Shown one piece after another: positions 51,524 to 60,222 of a stretch of 64,000 nucleotides of DNA (the first letter of the stretch is position 1; every line of letters starts with the position of its first letter). Under the pieces are notes generated by a model. That model was not told the origin of the DNA. It did not search any database and was given only the letters and a program-made list of their open reading frames with translations. The stretch is from contig NZ_STGF01000006.1 in assembly GCF_005222705.1 (NCBI RefSeq), forward strand, positions 186,001-250,000, read 5' to 3'. The position numbers and the translations under genes are program-made. The DNA is from Paenibacillus sp. SY21-1. GTDB lineage: Bacteria > Bacillota > Bacilli > Paenibacillales > Paenibacillaceae.

Positions 51524-53023
51524 ATGTCTAAATTTAAAATTGCTTTTATCGGCGCGGGCTCTATCGGATTCACTCGCGGCTTGCTGCGCGACCTGCTTGC
51601 CGTGCCTGAGTTTGCGAATATTGAGGTTGCATTTACAGACATTAATCCCAACAATCTTGAGATGGTTACGGCGCTTTGCCAACGCGATATAGACGAGAAT
51701 GGACTGTCTATTCGCATCCAGGCGACGACGGACCGCAGAGCGGCGCTGCAAGACGCCAAATACGTCATTTGTACGATCCGGGTAGGCGGGCTTGAGGCTT
51801 TTGCTACCGATGTGGACATCCCGCTGAAATATGGCGTCGATCAATGTGTAGGGGATACGCTAAGCGCCGGCGGCATCATGTACGGGCAGCGCGGCATTGC
51901 CGAAATGATGAACATTTGCCGGGATATTCGCGAGGTAGCGGCCAGCGATGTGCTGCTGTTGAATTACGCCAATCCGATGGCGATGCTGACATGGGCATGC
52001 AACAAATACGGCGGAGTGCGTACAATCGGACTTTGTCACGGCGTACAGGGCGGCCACAAGCAAATCGCCGATGCGTTCGGACTGCAGCAGTCCGAGGTCG
52101 ACATCATTTGCGCAGGCATCAATCATCAGACCTGGTACATCCAAGTCGAGCACAAGGGCGAGGATCTGACAGGCAAAATATTGGAGGCCTTCGAGAACCA
52201 CGAGGACTTCAGCCGTACCGAGAAGGTGCGGATCGACATGCTGCGCCGATTCGGCTATTACAGCACCGAATCGAACGGACATTTGAGCGAGTATGTTCCT
52301 TGGTACCGGAAACGTCCGGAGGAAATCAACGACTGGATCGATCTTGGCTCGTGGATCAATGGCGAAACCGGGGGGTATCTGCGCGTATGCACGGAGGGAC
52401 GCAACTGGTTCGAGACGGACTTCCCGAACTGGATGAAGGACCCGGCCATGGAGTTTAAGGCCGAGAAGCGAGGCAACGAGCATGGCTCCTACATTATCGA
52501 GGGACTTGAAACGGGACGCGTCTACCGCGGGCATTTCAACGTCGAGAACAAAGGCGTAATCTCGAATTTGCCGAATGACGCGATTATTGAGGCGCCAGGC
52601 TATGTAGATCGCAACGGCATCTCGATGCCGCTCGTCGGCGATCTTCCGCTTGGACCTGCCGCCGTATGCAATGTAAGCATCTCGGTTCAGCGTCTGGCTG
52701 TCGAAGCGGCCATTCATGGCGACGACAAGCTGCTGCGTCAGGCGTTCATGATGGACCCGCTCGTTGGCGCGGTGTGCAATCCTAAGGAGATTTGGCAGCT
52801 TGTCGACGAGATGCTTGTGGCGCAGGAGCAGTGGCTCCCGCAATACGGCGAGGCAATCGCCGCTGCGAAGGAGCGACTGGAGACGGGCCCGCTGCTCCCT
52901 ACACGCAGTGATTATAAGGGAGCGGCAAGGCTGAAGGTAAAAACGGTTGAGGAGATGCAGCAGGATCGCGAAGCGGCGAACAAAAACGCGGGAGAGTCGG
53001 ATAAAGGCCAGGAGCGCGTATAA
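51524..53023 (+). CDS. melA: Glycoside hydrolase family 4 alpha-galactosidase
   Basis: NAD+- and Mn2+-dependent glycosidase of 499 aa that cleaves alpha-galactosides (melibiose type) by a redox mechanism. The Rossmann start is IAFIGAGSIGFTRGLLRDLL. FTDINPNNLEMV and LLNYANPMAMLTWAC follow, then the metal-binding Cys/His segments GLCHGVQGGHKQ and CAGINHQTWYI, and YYSTESNGHLSEYVPWYRK with the conserved Tyr/Ser region. These patterns separate alpha-galactosidases from 6-phospho-glycosidases in GH4. GGAGG precedes ATG 51524. It is next to an AraC regulator and no sugar transporter is adjacent, so uptake must be encoded elsewhere. Confidence 0.88.
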   Translation: MSKFKIAFIGAGSIGFTRGLLRDLLAVPEFANIEVAFTDINPNNLEMVTALCQRDIDENGLSIRIQATTDRRAALQDAKYVICTIRVGGLEAFATDVDIPLKYGVDQCVGDTLSAGGIMYGQRGIAEMMNICRDIREVAASDVLLLNYANPMAMLTWACNKYGGVRTIGLCHGVQGGHKQIADAFGLQQSEVDIICAGINHQTWYIQVEHKGEDLTGKILEAFENHEDFSRTEKVRIDMLRRFGYYSTESNGHLSEYVPWYRKRPEEINDWIDLGSWINGETGGYLRVCTEGRNWFETDFPNWMKDPAMEFKAEKRGNEHGSYIIEGLETGRVYRGHFNVENKGVISNLPNDAIIEAPGYVDRNGISMPLVGDLPLGPAAVCNVSISVQRLAVEAAIHGDDKLLRQAFMMDPLVGAVCNPKEIWQLVDEMLVAQEQWLPQYGEAIAAAKERLETGPLLPTRSDYKGAARLKVKTVEEMQQDREAANKNAGESDKGQERV

Positions 53024-53043
53024 ACGCTTGCCGGCAAGCGTTT
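53022..53043 (+). terminator. Perfect palindrome after melA, weak terminator
   Basis: Arms AAACGCTTGCC and GGCAAGCGTTT, overlapping the melA stop codon, with only a short T stretch (TTTGTT). Confidence 0.5.
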
Positions 53044-53132
53044 GTTCAGGTCCGGCTATGACCTCCGCTTGGCCTTGGGCGACGACTCTCATCATGGAGC
53101 GCTCTATTGAGCAACGTCCGTTGCACGGCCGT

Positions 53133-53747
53133 CTACCTTGGAGCGTATTTCAGCTCTACGGGAACAAGCTCAGTGCCTGGCGGCGACCATGCCGGCGGAC
53201 CGTATTTCTTCAAATATCCAAGCCTGTTCACGTATTCGTGGACAGGCTTTTCCGCGTCCAGCTTGCGGAACAGCTCCCAGCAAGCGATGACGTCGTTAAG
53301 CGCGCGGTGCCCGCCGACGAGCGGAATGCCGTAGCGATCGCTCATATCTTTAAGCGTATGCGGATAGGCATGCCGATCCCTGCTAATCGTTAGCGTATCG
53401 ATAAACCTGTTGTTGAACGACCGACCGGCTATGCGTTTAAGGGAATGATGAAGAAAGCCCAGATCGAACGCGGCGTTATGCGCGATAAGGATGTGGTCGC
53501 CGAGCATACGGTTCAGGATGCGAAAAGCGGTATCCTCGTCCATGCCCGCAGCCGTCATCTCGTCGGTTATGCCGGTAAGCTCCGTTATTTTGGCGGACAG
53601 CTTGCCATCGTAGCGAACAAGCGTGCTGAATTCGCTGGCAATTTCGCCGTTCACGCAGCGGATCGCCGCCATTTCGATTACGCGGTCTTTGTTTGGATCA
53701 AGGCCGCTCGTTTCAAAATCGATTACCGTATAGTTTTGCTGCAACAT
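53133..53747 (-). CDS. 3'-5' exonuclease (DnaQ-like, DEDDh)
   Basis: A 204-aa single-domain exonuclease of the DnaQ/epsilon family. Exo I is YTVIDFETSGLDP (Asp/Glu), Exo II is LIAHNAAFDLGFLHH (Asp), and Exo III is GGHRALNDVIACWELF (His/Asp), so all DEDDh catalytic residues are present. It is a stand-alone enzyme and may act in DNA repair or RNA turnover; it is not a replicative PolC. GTGGTGAA lies ahead of the ATG. It is transcribed alone on the minus strand between melA and the arsR operon. Confidence 0.9.
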   Translation of the reverse strand: MLQQNYTVIDFETSGLDPNKDRVIEMAAIRCVNGEIASEFSTLVRYDGKLSAKITELTGITDEMTAAGMDEDTAFRILNRMLGDHILIAHNAAFDLGFLHHSLKRIAGRSFNNRFIDTLTISRDRHAYPHTLKDMSDRYGIPLVGGHRALNDVIACWELFRKLDAEKPVHEYVNRLGYLKKYGPPAWSPPGTELVPVELKYAPR

Positions 53748-53946
53748 GTAAGTTCACCACTTTAATATAGGAGTAGGCTTAGAGCCTTATGTAAAGTGTA
53801 ATTCGCTATAAATCGTCATTTTCCTCTAAAAAATAAATAGGCAAGGGGAGGAAGCGACAAGCTTTTCCAGCAAATGCAGTTCATCCTACACCAGACTCCA
53901 GGGGAAGGTGGACGCAGGACATAAAATGAAACGCAAGTTTGAAATA

Positions 53947-53982
53947 AATATTCTTGATGAAGAATATTCTCTTGAAAGAATA
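53947..53982. promoter_or_regulatory. Two overlapping palindromes, candidate ArsR operator
   Basis: The first palindrome has 9-bp perfect arms (AATATTCTT at 53947-53955 and AAGAATATT at 53960-53968) around 4 nt. The second has arms TATTCT (53965-53970) and AGAATA (53977-53982) and covers the -35 box. The layout fits autorepression by the ArsR protein encoded downstream. Confidence 0.6.
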
Positions 53983-54000
53983 CTTTTGCTGTGGTATATT
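53972..54000 (+). promoter_or_regulatory. Sigma-A promoter of the arsR operon
   Basis: TTGAAA (53972-53977), 17-nt spacer, TATATT (53995-54000). It is overlapped by the candidate operator palindromes. The start point near 54007 leaves a leader of about 110 nt that contains a short ORF. Confidence 0.75.
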
Positions 54001-54044
54001 TAGTTGCAAGCAAGGCGCATGAATAAAGAAAGGGGATGGCCCGT

Positions 54045-54119
54045 ATGGCAGAACCTCTTCGCCGCGGATTACCCGCCCTGTATGCCACTCCAGCTCTACC
54101 GCACAGGCTGCGGCGATGA
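54045..54119 (+). CDS. 24-codon upstream ORF coupled to arsR
   Basis: ATG 54045, preceded by AAGAAAGGGG at about 9 nt, opens 24 codons that end in TGA 54117-54119. The stop overlaps the arsR ATG (54116-54118) as ATGA. The peptide begins MAEPLRRGLPALYATP and is basic. ArsR itself has no ribosome site, so translation of arsR likely depends on this ORF. It may be a true leader peptide or only a coupling device. An in-frame ATG at 54036 is too close to the ribosome site. Confidence 0.55.
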   Translation: MAEPLRRGLPALYATPALPHRLRR

Positions 54120-54508
54120 AGCAGCCCATTGCGACATTTAGTGCGCTTGCCGAGCCTAACCGGCTGAGAATCGTGGAGCTGCTGCTTAACGGTCCATTGA
54201 CGGTGGGGGAAGTCGGCGAGAGGCTTGGCTTGCGCCAGCCGCAAGCGTCCAAGCATTTGAAGCAGCTATTGGAATCCGGATTGGTTGAAATGAGGCCCGA
54301 CGCCAATCGGAGGCATTACAGTCTCAAGCAGGAGCCTTTTCGCGAGCTGGACGGATGGCTGGAGCATTACCGCAGCATGTGGGAGGAGCGTCTGGACAAT
54401 CTGGACGTCTATTTGACAAAACTTCAAGCGGCGAACAGCGGCAAAGCGGCTGGAACGACCGAAATTCAGGAGGATGATCACGATGGGCAACATGACGACG
54501 AAGGTTGA
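54116..54508 (+). CDS. ArsR/SmtB family transcriptional regulator
   Basis: Winged-helix repressor of 130 aa. The DNA-binding region is clear: FSALAEPNRLRIVELLLNGPLTVGEVGERLGLRQPQASKHLKQLLESGLVEMR (residues ~8-60, seen in part), followed by the wing PDANRRHYSL. No metal-binding cysteine pair (such as ELCVCDL) is present, so it does not look like an arsenic or cadmium sensor. The C-terminal tail is acidic and His-rich (EDDHDGQHDDEG). It overlaps the downstream SRPBCC gene by 26 nt. ArsR-SRPBCC pairs are common and often autoregulated; the signal is unknown. Confidence 0.9.
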   Translation: MKQPIATFSALAEPNRLRIVELLLNGPLTVGEVGERLGLRQPQASKHLKQLLESGLVEMRPDANRRHYSLKQEPFRELDGWLEHYRSMWEERLDNLDVYLTKLQAANSGKAAGTTEIQEDDHDGQHDDEG

Positions 54509-54992
54509 AGGAAATGTAATCACGTTAGAGCGAGTGTTCAATGCGCCGCGCGAATTGGTATTCAAGGCTTTTTCCGAAGCAGAGCATTTGAAGCACTGGT
54601 GGGGGCCGCGCGGTTGGGAGTTGACCGTGTGCCATATCGATTTCCGCCCAGGCGGCATCTGGCATTATTGCATGAAATGCGTCGATCAGAACCAAGGTGA
54701 TTTTTTCGGCTACGAGTCATGGGGCAAGGCTGTTTATAACGCTATTGTGTCCAATGAAAGCATAGAGTACGTGGATTATTTCTCCGATGCGGAAGGCAAC
54801 GAAAACAGCGAAATGCCTTCTACTCTCGTTAGGCTGACATTCGAGGAAGCCGGCGAAGGGAAAACCAGGCTAATCAATCAAGGCACCTATGTATCGGAAG
54901 AAGCGCTTAAAGCGGTCATTGACATGGGGATGGAGCAAGGCGTCACCGAAACATGGGATCGCCTTGGCGAGCATTTGGAGACGCTTGTCTAA
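54483..54992 (+). CDS. SRPBCC (AHSA1/CalC-like) domain protein
   Basis: A START-like fold protein of 169 aa with a hydrophobic ligand pocket. Landmarks are ITLERVFNAPRELVFKAFSEAEHLKHWWGPRGW (residues ~11-45, seen in part), DFRPGGIWHYCMKCVD, and the terminal TETWDRLGEHLETL helix. ATG 54483 has AGGAGG 9 nt upstream, inside the end of arsR. It is cotranscribed with that regulator. The ligand is unknown; such proteins bind lipids, polyketides or xenobiotics. Confidence 0.88.
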   Translation: MGNMTTKVEGNVITLERVFNAPRELVFKAFSEAEHLKHWWGPRGWELTVCHIDFRPGGIWHYCMKCVDQNQGDFFGYESWGKAVYNAIVSNESIEYVDYFSDAEGNENSEMPSTLVRLTFEEAGEGKTRLINQGTYVSEEALKAVIDMGMEQGVTETWDRLGEHLETLV

Positions 54993-55050
54993 CAGACGAT
55001 ACGACGGGCAGCCTGCGATCAGGGCACCAAGATCCGCAAGCGTAAGGAGG

Positions 55051-55081
55051 CAGGCCAATCCAGGGCGATTGGCCTGTTTTT
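55051..55081 (+). terminator. Terminator of the arsR operon
   Basis: Perfect stem CAGGCCAATC / GATTGGCCTG, 6-nt loop, then five T. Confidence 0.92.
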
Positions 55082-55316
55082 CGATTTTATAAAAAAGCTG
55101 ACAATTTGCTCGGCGCAAGCGTCAAAGCTCCCACCAATCGGAAGAACAACGTACGAAAACAAAGGATAGGTTTAGCTGGATGCCTGCTATCGGGGGAGAG
55201 CGTGTTTTTTGAACGGGAGAGCGCTTTCTTCCTGCGCCGGGATTTCCCCCGCCCTGTGATAAAATGAACAAAAGGCGTTTTTTTGCGCCAGCTGACGGAC
55301 GACGGGGGACGATGGG
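55082..55316. other. Spacer upstream of the MFS gene
   Basis: About 235 nt. An extended -10-like TGATAAAAT at 55257-55265 is the only promoter candidate. No gene, repeat or riboswitch was recognised. Confidence 0.4.
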
Positions 55317-56618
55317 ATGCGAATACGGTCAGGGATGAACATTTGGTCGAGAATACGAATGCTGAGGGGAGCGCCGCTGCCGGAATCGCAGAGGCTTGGC
55401 AAGGATGCGGTTACGGCGCTTGTCATTCATTGCTGCTTCCAGTTCGGCGCCTCGATGTCAGGTTTGTTTTTGAATTTGTATTTATGGCGCCTGACGGAGG
55501 ATTTAACAATTAACGGGCTCTACAACATTATCGTATTTGTGTTGACACCGCCGGCATTTGCGATCGGGGGCTGGATTGCGAAACGGAAAGACAGAATGGT
55601 GACTTATCGTCTCGGCATATTTTTGATCGCCTTATTTTACTTCATGGTCGTCATCGCCCAAGAGCAGGTTGCGCAATACTACATATGGTTTGCGATTTTT
55701 AACGGCATTTCCGCAGGCTTGTACTGGACCGGCTATCTGGTCATTCAATATGACGTTTCTACCGAAGCGAACCGGATTCGTTTTTTGGCGATAAACATGG
55801 TTGTGTTTAATACGGCCGGGCTGGCGGGACCGGCGCTTGCAGGCTTTATCATCCAAAGAAGCGAAGGGCTGCAGGGCTATATTATTATTTTTACTTGCGC
55901 CTTTATCATGTTTCTGATCGCGGCTATCGTCAGCTTCAAAATTCCGATGGTGCAATCGCATCATAAGGCGTATTACCTTAAATTTATGGGCATTGTGATG
56001 AGCAGGCACAAGCGCTGGCTTAAAGCGCTGTACAGCTTTTTGGTGCTGGGCCTGTTTCAGGGCATTATGCTGTTTTTGCCCAGCATCCTGCTGTTTCGCA
56101 CCGTTGGCCGGGAGGATTGGGTCGGATACCTGGGCGTGTTTTTCTCATCGCTGACCGTGGCGACTGGCTATGTCATTTCCCGGAGGGCGCAGAAGGAGCA
56201 TGTGCGCAAGTATGTGCTGATGTCCACAACCGGCATTGCCATCGGAGCGGCGCTGCTGCTCATACAAGTAGAACTATGGTCTGTGGCGGTTTATATGATT
56301 TTGTTCTCGATATGCAATCCGCTCGCGGTCAACACGCTAACCTCCTATTATTACCGCCTTATAGGCACACTGCCGCTTAAAGGGCAGCTGCGCGTCGAAT
56401 CTGTCGTCATGCGGGAGCTGTTTCTGAATATCGGCAGGGTGCTCTCGATTGTGCTGCTTATTGCATTGGCGCGAGATATGGAATCGTTCTGGCTGCCAGT
56501 CGTCTTGTTTGCGATGGCGCTGCTCCAGTACGTATTGGTGCTGCTGATTCGGGAAAATCCGGAGGAAGCGGATGTGCAGGAGCAAAGGTGTGTGGAAAAA
56601 GCCGCGATCAAAAGCTGA
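55317..56618 (+). CDS. MFS transporter
   Basis: Major facilitator superfamily protein of 433 aa with about twelve helices. The N-terminal cytoplasmic stretch is about 35 residues. The loop 2-3 motif is present in altered form (GGWIAKRKDRMVTYRLG, compare GxLaDrxGRr), and a matching loop occurs in the second half (SRRAQKEHVRKYVLM). The substrate is unknown; the pattern is that of MFS efflux-type proteins found in Bacillota. A GGGGGACG site lies before ATG 55317. It stands alone, and a terminator separates it from the convergent CotH gene. Confidence 0.85.
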   Translation: MRIRSGMNIWSRIRMLRGAPLPESQRLGKDAVTALVIHCCFQFGASMSGLFLNLYLWRLTEDLTINGLYNIIVFVLTPPAFAIGGWIAKRKDRMVTYRLGIFLIALFYFMVVIAQEQVAQYYIWFAIFNGISAGLYWTGYLVIQYDVSTEANRIRFLAINMVVFNTAGLAGPALAGFIIQRSEGLQGYIIIFTCAFIMFLIAAIVSFKIPMVQSHHKAYYLKFMGIVMSRHKRWLKALYSFLVLGLFQGIMLFLPSILLFRTVGREDWVGYLGVFFSSLTVATGYVISRRAQKEHVRKYVLMSTTGIAIGAALLLIQVELWSVAVYMILFSICNPLAVNTLTSYYYRLIGTLPLKGQLRVESVVMRELFLNIGRVLSIVLLIALARDMESFWLPVVLFAMALLQYVLVLLIRENPEEADVQEQRCVEKAAIKS

Positions 56619-56747
56619 CCCAGCGAAGCGCAAGACTCGTGCCCGGAGCGGGAACTCAGGCTGCGAAAGCTCATACGGAGATGTCCGATCCAAGGAGAAG
56701 CTCGCAAAAGGCATTTCGCGGCAAGCGGTGCGTACGATTAGTAGACT

Positions 56748-56791
56748 AAAGGCCCCCAACATCCAACGCAAGGCGGATGCTGAGGGCCTTT
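56748..56791. terminator. Bidirectional terminator between the MFS and CotH genes
   Basis: A long stem of about 17 bp with two mismatches (AAAGGCCC... paired with ...GGGCCTTT) around a 10-nt loop, bordered by A and T runs. It can serve both convergent genes. Confidence 0.8.
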
Positions 56792-56839
56792 GTACGAGTA
56801 GGCCCGGTAGGCCTCATTTATTGGTCGTTTTAATGACTG

Positions 56840-58768
56840 CTAAAGACTTTTGCGTTTATAGAAGACGACCAGCAAAGAGGAGAGGACCAGCAGCACTAAC
56901 GCAATTCCCGCTGTTACCGCCTCTTGAGGGTCCGTTTGCGCGGTTGCTGCAGCCGTTCCCGGCATGCCGAAGCCCATTCCGCCGCCCATGCCATCGGGAC
57001 GGCCGCCTCCGAAAAAGTCTTGTCCGTCAGGCATCTGCCCGTCAGGAGGGGCCATTCCGTCAAACATGCCGCCGCCCGCCGCGCCGTTAGGGGCGTTGCC
57101 CGGAGCTTGCCCGCCCTGTGCGGGGGTGGCGGTATCCGTTTCCGCTGCCACGGCAGCTGCCAGCACCTGGCCGGTACCTGCAGCCCCGTTCCAATTCGCC
57201 GGTTCCGCATTTCCGGTTTCGGCGTTCTGCTGCTGATTGCCGCCTCGACCGCGCCCGCCTTCCATCATGCCGCCCATTCCGCCTCGACCGCCCATGCCTC
57301 CTCCGAAATCGCCGCCAGAGCCGCTGCCGTCGCCAGAAGAAGGGCTTGTGCCGTCAAGCTGGGCAGCTATCGCTGCGGTCTGCTTCTGGTTGTACGAAAT
57401 GAGCTCCTGTACCCCTTGCTCGTACTCTTCGTAGGTAACAAAAGCGGTAGGGTCCGCCTTCACATGCTCGGCGATTAATTGATGGAGCTCGGCAATCCGC
57501 GCCTGAAACGCTTCATCCTGCAAATAGCCGTCAAGCATGCCTGCGATAATCTCATGGTATTGTTCTTTGTACGCGTCTACCGCCAGAAGCTTGGCGATTA
57601 ACGGCCGGTCCGCCAATGTGCCGGAAGTCGGCTCATCGATCAGCACGGTGGAGCTTTCGCCGCCGTTCATCGCTCCTCCGCCCGCCATATTGCCGCCATT
57701 GGCTGCTCCGCCCGGATTGCCTCCGGGCGCTGCATTGTCACCGCCCGCCATGTTGCCGTCATTCACCGGGTTTTCACCAGCGGCGCCGCGACCGCCCATC
57801 ATCCCGCCGCCCATGCCGCTCATGCCGCCGAACGCCATGTTATAGTCCCATGGAAGCACGTTAAAGATGCCGTTGTCGTCATACAAGTAGTAGTTGTGCT
57901 TGCGCTGAGAGGCGTAGCTGTCGCCATTGCCGCCGACGGCGTTAAGCGCAATAAAGGCCAGGGCGTTCTTGACATTCAGCACGCTTTCATAGTCCGTGCC
58001 GTTGTTGAGCTCATCAAGCATGGCCAGCAGTCCTTCGGAATTGCCTTTGTCCGATTTCAGCTCTAGTCCGGTATAGGCGTCTATCGTCTCCAGCCAGTTC
58101 AGCTCGCTTCCATTGCCGCCCGTGCCCTTGTACAAAGCTCCGTAAGAGCTGCCAAAGTTGCGTTCCAGATACGCTTCGCCGATTTGCTCGATGGCCAAGT
58201 AGAGGCCGCGCAGCTCACCGTTGACGTACAAGTTCACAAATGAATATTTTGGCGTAGGAAGTCCCATGCTTTCGGCCAACTCGTAGGACAGAAATTCTCT
58301 CATATAGGTTGCGTCGCTAAAATTGTTGTTTAGATTGATTTTACTGATGCCCTGCAGCGTTTGACCGACGTATTCGTCGAATGCAAGCTTGAAGCTGTAG
58401 CGGTCGGAATCCGTCATGCGCACGACGCTGGAAAGGCTGGAATTGCCTTTGGTGCGGATGCCGATATTTTTGAACGTTTGTCCGTTGTAATCGACGGTCG
58501 CCTCATGCATTTCCTCCGCGCTTGCATTGTCGAGCATGTCCTGAAACTGATCGGGCGCGATCGTTACTTTGACGTCGATCACCTTATCCTTGGGGAATAC
58601 CGTTTCATCCAGCTTCTGCTCATCAGCGGAAATGCCCTCCCCGCCTGCAGCTGTACCCGAGCTTGCCGACGCGCCGAGGAGAGCGTTTTCCAGGCTGCAG
58701 CCTGTCAAGCTGATGATCAGGAGCAGGGAGCATAGACTAAACAGCAGCCCTTTAGCTCTAGCCTTCAT
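56840..58768 (-). CDS. CotH kinase family lipoprotein with Gly/Met-rich inserts
   Basis: Surface-anchored member of the CotH atypical kinase family (642 aa). B. subtilis CotH phosphorylates spore coat proteins. A lipobox ISLTGC puts the lipid Cys at about residue 24. The CotH domain (residues ~60-330) has NIGIRTKGNSS, RYSFKLAFDEY (Lys), SKINLNNNFSDATYMREFLSY (in part), LYLAIEQIGEAYLERNFG and the metal-site VLPWDYNMAFGG. Low-complexity Gly/Met/Asn-rich runs follow (about 325-385 and 480-620), and a C-terminal membrane helix (AGIALVLLVLSSLLVVF) ends in a basic tail. It is the last gene of VTC-DUF4956-CotH. The substrate is unknown. Confidence 0.88.
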   Translation of the reverse strand: MKARAKGLLFSLCSLLLIISLTGCSLENALLGASASSGTAAGGEGISADEQKLDETVFPKDKVIDVKVTIAPDQFQDMLDNASAEEMHEATVDYNGQTFKNIGIRTKGNSSLSSVVRMTDSDRYSFKLAFDEYVGQTLQGISKINLNNNFSDATYMREFLSYELAESMGLPTPKYSFVNLYVNGELRGLYLAIEQIGEAYLERNFGSSYGALYKGTGGNGSELNWLETIDAYTGLELKSDKGNSEGLLAMLDELNNGTDYESVLNVKNALAFIALNAVGGNGDSYASQRKHNYYLYDDNGIFNVLPWDYNMAFGGMSGMGGGMMGGRGAAGENPVNDGNMAGGDNAAPGGNPGGAANGGNMAGGGAMNGGESSTVLIDEPTSGTLADRPLIAKLLAVDAYKEQYHEIIAGMLDGYLQDEAFQARIAELHQLIAEHVKADPTAFVTYEEYEQGVQELISYNQKQTAAIAAQLDGTSPSSGDGSGSGGDFGGGMGGRGGMGGMMEGGRGRGGNQQQNAETGNAEPANWNGAAGTGQVLAAAVAAETDTATPAQGGQAPGNAPNGAAGGGMFDGMAPPDGQMPDGQDFFGGGRPDGMGGGMGFGMPGTAAATAQTDPQEAVTAGIALVLLVLSSLLVVFYKRKSL

Positions 58769-58786
58769 TGTAACGCCTCCCGTCCA

Positions 58787-59506
58787 TTAAGATACATAAT
58801 CGCCGTTGTAGCTGATCAGCACGGCGTTGCGTACGCCGTTAAGCTCGGTAAGCCGGTTGACGAAGCTTGACGAGTCGTCGCGCAGCCTCAGCTCCAAGGT
58901 CAGCTCGACATTGCCGCCTGTAACCGTCTTTTGTTTCACGTTATAGCGTTTGACGGCAGAGGACACTTGCTTGTGAACCTGCTGCTCGGTAGCGTCGGAA
59001 TCACAATTGACAACAAGCAGATAGGGAGCTTCGGCGGTTTTGCCTTTGACAAAAAAGAACAGCACGAGTCCGACGATGATGGAGCCGATGATGGCGAGGG
59101 TGAAGAAGCCGGCGCCGGTTACGATGCCTGCAACCGCGGCCCAGAACAAAAAGATCAGGTCGGTCGGGTCCTTGATCGGCGTCCGGAACCTGACGATGGA
59201 CAAAGCCCCGACCATGCCCAGCGAAAGCACCAGATTGGAGTTGATTGCGATAATGACAACTGCGGTAATCATCGTCATGCCGATCAGCGAGACATTGAAG
59301 CTTTTGGAATAGAGAACGCCGCTAAAAATTCGTTTATACAGCAAATAAATAAACAAGCCGATGACAAAAGCGATGCCAAGCGTAATGAGAATTTTGGACA
59401 GACTGATGTCCGAGGCAAAATTATTGAGCACCGAATTTTTTAGAATGTCGGAAAAGTTGGTTGCGCTTTGAGTTGCGGCAGCAGCGGCTGCGAGCGTGGT
59501 ATTCAT
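58787..59506 (-). CDS. DUF4956 domain membrane protein
   Basis: A 239-aa protein. A short Ala-rich N-terminus precedes about four membrane helices (ILITLGIAFVIGLFIYLLY, SLIGMTMITAVVIIAINSN, LGMVGALSIVRFRTPIKDP loop, IFLFWAAVAGIVTGAGFF and a further one). A cytoplasmic C-terminal ferredoxin/ACT-like domain starts at about residue 160. The conserved loop LSIVRFRTPIKDPTDLIFLF is the family hallmark. ATG 59506 has GGAGG 10 nt upstream. It lies 2 nt after the VTC gene and 18 nt before the CotH gene. The three families recur together in bacteria; the joint function is not established. Confidence 0.87.
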   Translation of the reverse strand: MNTTLAAAAAATQSATNFSDILKNSVLNNFASDISLSKILITLGIAFVIGLFIYLLYKRIFSGVLYSKSFNVSLIGMTMITAVVIIAINSNLVLSLGMVGALSIVRFRTPIKDPTDLIFLFWAAVAGIVTGAGFFTLAIIGSIIVGLVLFFFVKGKTAEAPYLLVVNCDSDATEQQVHKQVSSAVKRYNVKQKTVTGGNVELTLELRLRDDSSSFVNRLTELNGVRNAVLISYNGDYVS

Positions 59507-59508
59507 GT

Positions 59509-60222
59509 TTAATAATCCTCCCATGTATTGAACTTCAAATATTTGCGGCACAGCACGTATTTGGATGCCGATTGTCTCGTCAAGCCTTCCAGCTGAAGCG
59601 CGATTGCAATGTAGGCCGGAATATATTCGTCATACTTGACCTCCATAATGATCAGCTCATGGTCGATGGCTCGGACGGGACGCAGCGCCGGATCAAAAAT
59701 ATCGATGGCGTGCAGCCCGGTTCGCAATTCCTTGTCGAAGGTAATGCGCACGTTGCCGTGTGGGCATACGAAGGGCTCGCGGACGTAGTCGACGATAACT
59801 TTCGGGCGCAGCAGCCTGGTGTGCATCTGGTTGTGAATGTCCTCCAGCAGCGGCTTGCCAAGCCCTTTAAGCCCCGAATAGTCGCCGCCGATAATCGCGT
59901 TGTACATCTCTCTTGTCAACGGCTCCTTCAGCTTGGCGATGTAATCTTTAAACTTGATTTTTTTCTCGAAATGAATCACGTTGTCGCTCCGATTGTAGAT
60001 GCGTATGCGATATTTGGAACGATCGCGTATGCCTCCGAGCTTCTCATGCAGCGCCGTGTTGTCGATGTCGTCGAAGTACAGGCTGCGGATGTGGTACTCT
60101 CCTTCCGGCCCTACGTGCTTGTCCTGCTCCATCAGGTCTCTTAGCCGGTTGCGGATCAGGTAATACTGATGCGGATTTACGAAAAATTTCAGCTCGTGCC
60201 GGTACTTTAGCTTATGGTTCAT
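59509..60222 (-). CDS. VTC domain polyphosphate polymerase-like protein
   Basis: Cytoplasmic tunnel-fold protein of 237 aa related to the catalytic domain of yeast Vtc4, which makes polyphosphate from ATP. The charged strands of the tunnel are visible: YRHELKFFVNPHQYYLIRNRL (in part), YHIRSLYFDDIDN, KYRIRIYNRSD, HFEKKIKFKDYIAKLKEPL, VIVDYVREPFV, RITFDKELRTG and IIMEVKYDEYIP. The basic residues (K/R in KYRIRIY and FEKKIK) and the catalytic Glu in IMEVKYDE are retained. GGGGTGGGA precedes the ATG. It is the first gene of the operon. Whether it makes polyphosphate or modifies another polymer is not known. Confidence 0.9.
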   Translation of the reverse strand: MNHKLKYRHELKFFVNPHQYYLIRNRLRDLMEQDKHVGPEGEYHIRSLYFDDIDNTALHEKLGGIRDRSKYRIRIYNRSDNVIHFEKKIKFKDYIAKLKEPLTREMYNAIIGGDYSGLKGLGKPLLEDIHNQMHTRLLRPKVIVDYVREPFVCPHGNVRITFDKELRTGLHAIDIFDPALRPVRAIDHELIIMEVKYDEYIPAYIAIALQLEGLTRQSASKYVLCRKYLKFNTWEDY

